Of a stretch of 7,478 nt of DNA, positions 1 through 5,650 are shown piece after piece. The first letter of the stretch is position 1. The number at the start of each line of letters is the position of its first letter. A program made the translations under genes and the position numbers. The stretch lies in the NCBI GenBank assembly GCA_937902285.1, contig CALGTB010000082.1:1-7478 (forward strand). Reading direction: 5' to 3'. This stretch comes from an uncultured Actinomycetes bacterium (GTDB lineage Bacteria > Actinomycetota > Actinomycetes > S36-B12). The notes beneath the pieces were generated by a model, which worked only from the letters and a program-made list of their open reading frames with translations, searched no databases and was not told the origin of the DNA.

Positions 1-37
1 TGTCCTCGGCGTATCCCGATTGTTTCGGTCTCGTTAA
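1..37 (-). promoter_or_regulatory. Candidate GlnR-type nitrogen operator (partial at window edge)
   Basis: Read on the minus strand, the bases show TTAAC (37-33), six bases, GAAAC (26-22), six bases, GATAC (15-11), six bases, then GACA at the edge (4-1). This follows the actinobacterial GlnR box (gTnAc-n6-GaAAc-n6-GtnAC-n6-GAAAc) with its 11-bp periodicity; GAAAC is exact, and TTAAC and GATAC each miss one less conserved base. In mycobacteria the genes after lipA and the DUF4191 gene are an RDD protein and glnA1, and glnA is a known GlnR target, so a nitrogen operator here makes positional sense. The downstream gene lies outside the window, so the target is inferred. A chance match in a short relatively AT-rich stretch is possible. 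Confidence 0.4.
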
Positions 38-49
38 CGACCGATCGGT
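31..49. repeat. Two abutting 10-bp perfect palindromes
   Basis: TCGTTAACGA (31-40) and ACCGATCGGT (40-49) are both perfect 10-base palindromes and share base 40. A small stem, CCGA/TCGG around a TTGTT loop, lies next to them at 16-28. They start 15 bases beyond the stop of the DUF4191 gene. They could be protein-binding sites or part of a transcription end signal. No T-rich tract follows on either strand, so a classical intrinsic terminator is not supported. Confidence 0.35.
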
Positions 50-64
50 GCGCGACGGGGGTCG

Positions 65-739
65 CTACCGGGGTCGCTTCACCTGGCGGGCACTCGTGGG
101 CATGGGTCCCTTGGGGATCGGCATCGAGTTGGCCGCGTTGCCCAGCGCATCGAGCCGGCGGCGCATCTCGGTGATCTCGCCGCCGCGGAGGTTGCGGGGC
201 AGCTTGCTGAGCTCGCGCTGGAGCTTGAGCAGGCGCACCTGGCCGTCGTCGTTGCCGACCTGGATCTCGTAGATCGGCACCTCGGGCAGCCACCGCGCCG
301 TGCGCTTGCGCTCGTTGGCGAGCATGGGGACCACGCGGCTCGACGGCCCCTCGGAGACGAGCACCACGCCGGGCTTGCCGACGACCCGCGTGATCATGTC
401 CTGGCTCTTGTTGACGGCCACGGCCGGCGTCACGGCCCAGTTGTTGCCCCGGATCGACTGGATCACCGCGGCCGCGGCCCCGGGCTGGCCGTCGATCTGC
501 GCGTAGGCCGCCCGCATGGCCCGTCGGCTGAACCAGAACGTGGCCGCGAGGAGCCCGGCGGGCAGCCCCAGCAGGAGCGCGGTCGGCCAGTTGAGGAACC
601 AGTAGACCGGGAGGAACACGACGAGGAAGCCGGCCGCGAAGAAGCCGAGCACCTCGACCGGGAGGGCCCTGTAGACCTTCTGGGTCATGGACCAGTTCTG
701 GGCGAGCGACGACAGGGTGGAGCGAATGCGACCGGCCAT
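65..739 (-). CDS. DUF4191 family integral membrane protein
   Basis: This 224-residue protein belongs to the DUF4191 family, an actinobacterial membrane protein of unknown function that usually follows lipA (Rv2219 in Mycobacterium tuberculosis). Two hydrophobic segments are visible, at about residues 28-48 and 52-70, separated by a very short turn. They are followed by a basic stretch (SRRAMR) and a long hydrophilic C-terminal part, about 150 residues, probably cytoplasmic by the positive-inside rule. The C-terminus is rich in Lys and Arg. It starts at ATG 739, 46 bases after the lipA stop, with no clear Shine-Dalgarno sequence. That gap is the longest in the operon and could hold a weak internal promoter (TAGGCT at 752-747 as a poor -10, no good -35), so this gene may be partly independent. 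Family assignment rests on sequence character plus position. No enzymatic motif was recognised. Confidence 0.88.
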   Translation of the reverse strand: MAGRIRSTLSSLAQNWSMTQKVYRALPVEVLGFFAAGFLVVFLPVYWFLNWPTALLLGLPAGLLAATFWFSRRAMRAAYAQIDGQPGAAAAVIQSIRGNNWAVTPAVAVNKSQDMITRVVGKPGVVLVSEGPSSRVVPMLANERKRTARWLPEVPIYEIQVGNDDGQVRLLKLQRELSKLPRNLRGGEITEMRRRLDALGNAANSMPIPKGPMPTSARQVKRPR

Positions 740-785
740 GTCCGGAAGCCTAGATCAAGCGCCGCCCCCGAGGGTCAGGGGATGA

Positions 786-1772
786 CTACGGGGCGGTCGC
801 GACGGTGATACGCGCCCCCGCGCCGCTTCCGCGGGCGTCCAGCGCCTGCTGGTAGAGGCGTCCGGCGCGGTAGCTCGAGCGCACGAGGGGACCGCTCATG
901 ACGCCCGCGAAGCCCAGGCCGGTCGCCACGTCGGCCAGTGCCACGAACTCCTCGGGACGGACCCATCGCTCGACGGGATGGTGCCGCGGGGAGGGGCGGA
1001 GGTACTGGGTGATGGTGACCAGGTCGCAGCCCGCCCCGTGCAGGTCGGCCAGGGCCTGGTGCACCTCGTCGATCTCCTCGCCCATGCCGAGGATGAGGTT
1101 GCTCTTGGTCACGAGCCCGGCATCCCGGGCCTGGGTGATGACGTCGAGGCTCCGCTCGTAGGTGAAGGCGGGGCGGATGCGCTTGAACAGCCGAGGCACC
1201 GTCTCGAGGTTGTGGGCGAGCACGGCCGGGCCTGACGCGAACACCTCGGCCAGCAGGACGGGATTGCCGGAGAAGTCGGGGATGAGGACCTCCACCCCGG
1301 TGCCGGGGTTCAGGTCGCGGATGACGCGCACCGTCTCGGCGTAGAGCCAGGCGCCCTCGTCGGGCAGGTCGTCGCGCGCCACGCCCGTCACGGTGGCGTA
1401 GCGCAGGCCCATCGTGCGCACGGACTCCGCCACCCGCCTCGGCTCGTCGACGTCGAGGGGGAGCGGCTTGCCGGTGTCGATCTGGCAGAAGTCGCACCGG
1501 CGGGTGCACTGCTCGCCGCCGATGAGGAAGGTCGCCTCGCGGTCCTCCCAGCACTCGTAGATGTTGGGGCAGCCGGCCTCCTGGCACACCGTGTGCAGGC
1601 CCTCCCGCGCGACGAGCGAGTGGATCTTGGTGAACTCGGGTCCGGTCCGGAGGCGGGTGCGGATCCATTCAGGCTTGCGCTCGATGGGCACCTCGGCATT
1701 GCGTGCCTCGATGCGGAGCAGGCGCCGCCCGTCGGGTGCCGTGCCCGCGTAGGCGCCGTCGAGACCGCTCAC
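786..1772 (-). CDS. lipA: Lipoyl synthase (radical SAM)
   Basis: LipA inserts two sulfur atoms at C6 and C8 of protein-bound octanoyl groups to make the lipoyl cofactor of 2-oxoacid dehydrogenases and the glycine cleavage H protein. The 328-residue product has the auxiliary-cluster motif CX4CX5C (Cys63, 68, 74), the radical-SAM motif CX3CX2C (Cys89, 93, 96), and the C-terminal RSSY (298-301), whose serine ligates the auxiliary 4Fe-4S cluster that is consumed as the sulfur source. Length is normal for the family. The chosen start is GTG at 1772, because family similarity begins just after it. This GTG overlaps the TGA of the upstream catalase-like gene by four bases (GTGA), which suggests translational coupling. 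The same frame stays open far upstream, but that reading is antiparallel to no known domain and is a high-GC artefact. lipA is separated from lipB by one gene, which is unusual. Confidence 0.97.
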   Translation of the reverse strand: MSGLDGAYAGTAPDGRRLLRIEARNAEVPIERKPEWIRTRLRTGPEFTKIHSLVAREGLHTVCQEAGCPNIYECWEDREATFLIGGEQCTRRCDFCQIDTGKPLPLDVDEPRRVAESVRTMGLRYATVTGVARDDLPDEGAWLYAETVRVIRDLNPGTGVEVLIPDFSGNPVLLAEVFASGPAVLAHNLETVPRLFKRIRPAFTYERSLDVITQARDAGLVTKSNLILGMGEEIDEVHQALADLHGAGCDLVTITQYLRPSPRHHPVERWVRPEEFVALADVATGLGFAGVMSGPLVRSSYRAGRLYQQALDARGSGAGARITVATAP

Positions 1773-2758
1773 GAGAGACCGCGCCCGAGCTGGGAGGCGC
1801 GGTAGGCGACCTTCCGTGCGCGCATGATCTCGCCGAGCGGACGATGCTCGATGAGTGCGGACCATGGATCGAACGCCGCACCCTCGGCCTCGGCCTGCAG
1901 TGCGACGCCGTGCTCCGAGGCCGGGTCCTGCACGGGGATCGTCAGGCGCGCGACCGTGAGGTAGGGGGTGGGCCAGTCGACCGTCGGGTCCTCGATCGGC
2001 GTGGCCGCCTCGTCCGTGAAGAACTGCAGCTGCAGGTCGTAGGAGAGCGGGCCGGCCGCGAGGCGGGCGCTCATGTCCGCGGCCCAGTCTGACGTGGCCG
2101 CCGGGGGGCCGGGGTCGACCGGCACGAGGCGCACGCGGACGGCGTACGGCCCGTTGGCGATCGGCAGGGCGGACCAGAAGGTCTCGGTGGCGAAGCCGGT
2201 GAACGGGACCCCCAGGGTGCCCGCCAGGGTCTTGAGCGTCGCGAGCCCGCCGAACGGGCCGTGGGTGCGCACGGCATGGCCGACGAGGGCCAGCCGGCCC
2301 TTCGCCGAGGCTGACACGAGGTCGACGAACTCCGTGCTCGTCGGCACGGAGAACACCGAGTGGTTGATGAGCAGGAAGTCCTGGGCGGATGTCTCGAAGC
2401 CGAGGGCGCCGGGCCCGGTCACGCCCAGCACCTTGATGGCGAAGCCGCGGATGTCGGGGACGGAGTCCTTCGCCCGGTCGGTCCCGCCGTTGGAGAGGCG
2501 GACGAGGACGTCGTGCGGTCCGGGACGGGCGAACAGGCCCTGGGCGGCCGGCTCGGGGAGGTCGGGCAGCACCTCCAGCACGGCGGTCAGGGCGAGCCGC
2601 TGGCGCCGGTGGAGGGTGCGCCCTGCGCCGTACTTCTCGCTCTTGACCCTCTGCACCTCTGCGATCTGCTGCGCCTGCCGGGCGAACCGCTCGTCCTCGT
2701 CGGCGGCGACCTTCTCGGTCCACGTCGTGCTGGCACCCGAGGTCGGCGATTCGGTCAT
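1769..2758 (-). CDS. Minimal catalase-like heme protein
   Basis: This 329-residue protein has the core of the catalase fold (PF00199) without the C-terminal flavodoxin-like or NADPH-binding parts of full-size catalases; it matches the small catalase-related peroxidase group in length. Visible landmarks are a likely distal His50 in GRTLHRR, the heme-pocket strand VLVRLSNGG (84-92) followed by DIRGFAIKV (102-110), FDPW (296-299), and RARKVAY (313-319). The last holds the RxxxY signature, Arg315 and Tyr319, expected for the proximal heme ligand. The catalytic Asn of true catalases (in NNTPVFFIRD) is not seen: the matching stretch reads TSAQDFLLIN (123-132). Peroxidase or another hydroperoxide reaction is therefore as likely as catalase activity. 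There is no signal peptide, so it should be cytoplasmic. ATG 2758 lies 9 bases after the lipB stop, and its TGA overlaps the lipA start. It is an insertion within the usual lipB-lipA pair. Confidence 0.85.
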   Translation of the reverse strand: MTESPTSGASTTWTEKVAADEDERFARQAQQIAEVQRVKSEKYGAGRTLHRRQRLALTAVLEVLPDLPEPAAQGLFARPGPHDVLVRLSNGGTDRAKDSVPDIRGFAIKVLGVTGPGALGFETSAQDFLLINHSVFSVPTSTEFVDLVSASAKGRLALVGHAVRTHGPFGGLATLKTLAGTLGVPFTGFATETFWSALPIANGPYAVRVRLVPVDPGPPAATSDWAADMSARLAAGPLSYDLQLQFFTDEAATPIEDPTVDWPTPYLTVARLTIPVQDPASEHGVALQAEAEGAAFDPWSALIEHRPLGEIMRARKVAYRASQLGRGLS

Positions 2759-2767
2759 GAGGGGAGC

Positions 2768-3430
2768 CTAACTCGGGGCCGTGAGCAGCAGGCGCAGGTG
2801 GCGCTCCACGACGGGGAGCACCTCCGCGACCGCGACCTCGCGGCCGGTCTCACGGGTGAGGCTGGTCACCTCGGCGTCGCGGATCCCGCAGGGGACGATG
2901 CGGTCGAACCAGCCCAGGTCGCAGTCGCAGTTCAGGGCGAAGCCATGCATGGTGACGCCCTGCGTGACGCGGATGCCGATGGCGGCCACCTTGCGATCGG
3001 GGCCGCGATCGTCGACAGGCACCCAGACCCCGCTGCGTCCGGCCACCTGCGTCGCGGCGACGCCGAACTCGGTGCAGACCTCGATGAGCATCCGCTCGAT
3101 GCGGCGCACGTGGGCGACCACGTCGAGGGGGGCGGGAAGGCGAACGATGGGGTAGCCGACGAGCTGGCCGGGGCCGTGCCAGGTGATCTTGCCGCCGCGG
3201 TCGACGTCGATCACGGGCGTGCCGTCGAACGGCCGCTCGAGCGGCTCGGTGCGACGGCCGGCCGTGTAGACCGATGCGTGCTCCAGGAGCAGCACGGTGT
3301 CCGTACGCGTGCCGTCGACGACGCCGGCGTGCACGGTGCGCTGGAGGTCCCACGCGGACTGGTAGTCGACGGCGTCCGACCCGAAGCCCAGCCGCTCTAT
3401 GGCGAGGCCTGCCGCCAGGTCGATGGTCAC
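2768..3430 (-). CDS. lipB: Octanoyltransferase (lipoate-protein ligase B)
   Basis: LipB transfers octanoyl from acyl carrier protein to the lysine of lipoyl domains, the first step of lipoate synthesis, supplying the substrate of LipA. The 220-residue protein shows LLLEH (47-51), the signature RGGKITWHGPGQ (78-89), and the catalytic pair Lys147 (DRKVAAIGIRV) and Cys181 (IVPCGI), equivalent to the Lys/Cys dyad of the mycobacterial enzyme. The segment HGFALNCDCDL (162-172) is also strongly conserved in actinobacteria. The start is GTG at 3430, 4 bases after the stop of the flavoprotein gene; AGG lies 8 bases upstream as a weak ribosome-binding site. No ATG exists before the first conserved motif, so GTG is the best choice. 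It is cytoplasmic, and almost certainly cotranscribed with its neighbours. Confidence 0.97.
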   Translation of the reverse strand: MTIDLAAGLAIERLGFGSDAVDYQSAWDLQRTVHAGVVDGTRTDTVLLLEHASVYTAGRRTEPLERPFDGTPVIDVDRGGKITWHGPGQLVGYPIVRLPAPLDVVAHVRRIERMLIEVCTEFGVAATQVAGRSGVWVPVDDRGPDRKVAAIGIRVTQGVTMHGFALNCDCDLGWFDRIVPCGIRDAEVTSLTRETGREVAVAEVLPVVERHLRLLLTAPS

Positions 3431-3434
3431 GTCG

Positions 3435-4706
3435 TCAGCCTAGGCCTCGACGGCGCGTCGGCGTGAGCCCCAGTTCGCGCACGACGGCGTCAGCGGCACG
3501 GCGGCCGCTCACCATGGCCCCCTGGATCGACGAGGTGTCCCGGTGGTCGCCGGCGACGAAGAGCCCGTCGCCCAGGGCAACGGGCTTGCGCACCATGAGG
3601 GGCGGCGGCATCGACGGCAGCGCGTAGGGGATCGGGTACGTGGCGACGTGCTCCCACCGGCTCGTGCCGACGCCGTAGAGGTGCGCCAGGCGGGCGCGCA
3701 CCAGGACCTCCCGCTCGGCGTCCTCGTGCACGCCGAGGGCCGAGGCCGACACGAGGGTGCGTCCGCCCGAGGCGTAGGTCGGTGCCGCGTGGGTGAGGAC
3801 GACGGTGCTCAGGACGGGACCCTCCGCGTCGACCGTCAGCACCGGCTGTCCCTCGGCCAGTCGCCCGGGGTCGCCGTCGGCCAGGAAGTACCACGTCGTG
3901 ACGGAGCGGCCGTCGGCGATATCCAGGCCCGGCAGGAGCGACGCGGCCGCCGGCGGATCCGTGGCGATGACGACCGCCCGCGCCGCGAGCTCGGTGCTCG
4001 CGGTGCGCACCGTGCCGCTGCCGGCTGACACGACGCGCTCCCCGAGCCGCACGGTCCCGGGAGGCAGGCTGCGGTGCAGCTGATCGGGGATGGCCTGCAT
4101 CCCGCCGGCCGGCACGCACGGCGTCCCGCGAACGAAGCTCGTGAGCACCAGGTCGAGGAAGCGCCGGGATGTGTCGAGCCGGTCCTCGAGGAACACCCCC
4201 GCCAGGAAGGGCCGCAGCACGGTCTCGAGCAGCGCGTCGTCGACGCCGGCGGATCGCAGGGCGACCTCCGTGGAGAAGTCGGTCGTCGACTCGAGGTCGC
4301 GCGCCGGCGTCCGTGACGCGCGCCACGCGTACGCGGCGAAGCGCAGCTTGGCGGGCAGCGAGCCCGAGCGGGCGGTCAGGGCGTCGGGTGCCCAGCGGGG
4401 ACGCCGGCGCGGATCGCCGAGGCGGACGGGGCCGGTCTCGGTGAGTGCCACGACGCCGGGCACGAACGCGCGCAGGTCGAGCGCCGCGTGATCGAGGACC
4501 CGGGCCGCCTCCGGGTAGGCCGGGTTGTAGAGCTGGAAGCCCCGGTCGAGGAGGAGGCCATCGACATGGTCGGTGCGGACCCGGCCGCCGACCGCGTCCG
4601 ACGCCTCGAGCACCGCCACGTCGAGTCCGTGGAGGCACAGCTGGCGCGCGGCGGCGAGCCCGGAGAGCCCGGCGCCGACCACGACGACGTCATGGGTCGT
4701 GCGCAT
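3435..4706 (-). CDS. FAD-dependent oxidoreductase, amine oxidase/desaturase fold
   Basis: This 423-residue flavoprotein belongs to the PF01593 superfamily (amine oxidases, protoporphyrinogen oxidases, carotenoid desaturases). The N-terminal dinucleotide fold carries VVVVGAGLSG (7-16) with the ribose-binding Glu34, then GGRVRTD (40-46). A middle region has DRGFQLYNPAYPEA (54-67), typical of an uncharacterised bacterial subgroup. VVIATDPP (245-252) follows, and the closing FAD motif is GLFVAGDHRD with SSIQGAMVSG (381-401). No signal peptide or membrane helix is seen. The substrate cannot be told from sequence; a desaturase, an oxidase releasing hydrogen peroxide or a dehydrogenase are all possible. 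ATG 4706 is 3 bases after the stop of the epimerase-like gene, and the TGA is 4 bases before lipB, so it is embedded in the lipoate operon. Its presence between the epimerase and lipB is not part of the usual mycobacterial order. Confidence 0.88.
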   Translation of the reverse strand: MRTTHDVVVVGAGLSGLAAARQLCLHGLDVAVLEASDAVGGRVRTDHVDGLLLDRGFQLYNPAYPEAARVLDHAALDLRAFVPGVVALTETGPVRLGDPRRRPRWAPDALTARSGSLPAKLRFAAYAWRASRTPARDLESTTDFSTEVALRSAGVDDALLETVLRPFLAGVFLEDRLDTSRRFLDLVLTSFVRGTPCVPAGGMQAIPDQLHRSLPPGTVRLGERVVSAGSGTVRTASTELAARAVVIATDPPAAASLLPGLDIADGRSVTTWYFLADGDPGRLAEGQPVLTVDAEGPVLSTVVLTHAAPTYASGGRTLVSASALGVHEDAEREVLVRARLAHLYGVGTSRWEHVATYPIPYALPSMPPPLMVRKPVALGDGLFVAGDHRDTSSIQGAMVSGRRAADAVVRELGLTPTRRRGLG

Positions 4707-4709
4707 GGC

Positions 4710-5606
4710 CTACGGGGACTCGATGGCGGTGCGGATGGCCGCCTCGATGGTCGGGTCCTGGAAGCGGAAGCCCGCGGACTCGAGGACGGCCGGCACGACG
4801 CGGGCGCTGCCGAGCACCTCGCTGGAGAACTCCCCGAGGACGGTCTTCAGCGCGAACGCGGGCACGGGCAGGATCGTCGGGCGGCCCAGCACGGTCCCCA
4901 TGGCCCGGGTGATCTCGGCGTTGGTGACCGGATCGGGTCCCGTGAGGTTGACCGGCCCGCTGAGGTGCGGCTGCTCGAGGAGGAACTGCAGGGCGCACAC
5001 CTCGTCGCGCAGGGAGATCCACGACCAGTACTGGCGACCCGACCCGAGCCGGCCCCCGACGCCCATCTTGAACAGCGGGAACATGCGGGCCCACGCGCCG
5101 CCCGAGCCGGACACGACCAGGCCGGTGCGCGGATGCACCACGCGGATACCCGCCGAGGCTGCCGGCTGCGCGGCCGCCTCCCACGCGCGCACGACGTCGG
5201 CCAGGAACCCCTGCCCCGCAGGCGCGCTCTCGTCGACGATGCGGTCGCCCGTGTCGCCGTACCAGCCGATGGCCGACGCGGACACGAGGACCTGGGGCCG
5301 TGGGTCGAGCGCCGCCATGGCGCGAGCGATCGTGTGCGTCCCGTCGATGCGGCTGTCGAGGATCTCCCGCTTGTAGTCGTCGGTCCAGCGATGGTCCCCG
5401 ACCCCGGCACCGGCGAGGTGGACGACGCCGTCGACCCCGGCGAGGGCATCGAGGTCGACCGTGCCGGCCTTCGGGTCCCACTGCACCTCGTCGGCGGCGC
5501 TCGCCGTGCGGCGCACGAGGCGGACGACCTCGTGACCGACCGATCGAAGATGGGGGACCAGGGCCGTTCCGATCAGTCCGGATGCACCGGTGACAGCGAC
5601 TCTCAT
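4710..5606 (-). CDS. TIGR01777 family epimerase-like protein (atypical SDR39U1)
   Basis: This 298-residue protein is an atypical extended short-chain dehydrogenase/reductase of the TIGR01777/YfcH family. It has the nucleotide-binding motif GASGLIG (7-13), HLAGA (63-67), SASAIGWYGD (109-118) and QYWSWISLRDEV (192-203). The C-terminal DUF1731-type segment runs from about residue 247 to the end (VPAFALKTVLGEFSSEVL onward). No YxxxK catalytic pair is visible, which fits this family's divergence from classical SDRs. The family's substrate is unknown. In mycobacteria its homologue (Rv2216) sits between dlaT and lipB, so the neighbourhood is conserved, though whether it acts in lipoate metabolism is unproven. 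ATG 5606 is the first gene of the minus-strand operon here; a GAGAGG sequence 8 bases upstream is a plausible ribosome-binding site. It is transcribed away from the GH18 gene, with only 26-44 bases between the starts. Confidence 0.92.
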   Translation of the reverse strand: MRVAVTGASGLIGTALVPHLRSVGHEVVRLVRRTASAADEVQWDPKAGTVDLDALAGVDGVVHLAGAGVGDHRWTDDYKREILDSRIDGTHTIARAMAALDPRPQVLVSASAIGWYGDTGDRIVDESAPAGQGFLADVVRAWEAAAQPAASAGIRVVHPRTGLVVSGSGGAWARMFPLFKMGVGGRLGSGRQYWSWISLRDEVCALQFLLEQPHLSGPVNLTGPDPVTNAEITRAMGTVLGRPTILPVPAFALKTVLGEFSSEVLGSARVVPAVLESAGFRFQDPTIEAAIRTAIESP

Positions 5607-5650
5607 GCCCCCAGCCTCTCGCGTCGCCCGTCGTGGCGCATCATGGGGCC
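5607..5650. promoter_or_regulatory. Compressed divergent start region
   Basis: The minus-strand epimerase-like gene starts at 5606, and the plus-strand GH18 gene at 5633 or 5651. This leaves 26-44 bases for two 5' ends. On the minus strand CATGAT (5645-5640) resembles a -10 box, but no good -35 lies at the right distance. No convincing plus-strand promoter is seen either. Promoters must therefore overlap the opposite gene's coding region, or transcripts are leaderless or nearly so. The promoter assignments are weak. Confidence 0.25.

Larger units (their letters stand above)
65..5606 (-). other. Predicted six-gene lipoate operon with two inserted redox genes
   Basis: The genes epimerase-like, flavoprotein, lipB, catalase-like, lipA and DUF4191 run in one direction. 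Their junctions are 3, 4 and 9 bases, a 4-base overlap, and 46 bases. No terminator-like hairpin is seen at the first four junctions, so one transcript starting upstream of 5606 is the simplest reading. A secondary promoter in the 46-base gap before the DUF4191 gene cannot be excluded. The operon assignment is inferred from spacing and strand alone. Confidence 0.65.

Noticed and set aside
740..785. Terminator or promoter between lipA and the DUF4191 gene
   Set aside because: Only a 4-base CCCC/GGGG stem with an 8-base loop and no T-tract is present, and the best -10-like sequence has no matching -35. Neither is strong enough to list.
786..2723. A 645-codon open frame that would give LipA a long N-terminal extension
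   Set aside because: The extra part lies out of frame within the catalase-like gene, is Arg/Pro/Gly-rich with no domain, and a GTG at 1772 starts exactly where LipA similarity begins.
2360..3466. Plus-strand open frame of 368 codons
   Set aside because: It is antisense to the catalase-like gene and lipB, both of which have convincing motifs. The translation is low-complexity, as expected of a high-GC shadow.
3490..4638. Minus-strand open frame of 382 codons
   Set aside because: It is a different frame of the FAD oxidoreductase; the translation is Arg/Pro/Ala-rich without FAD motifs.
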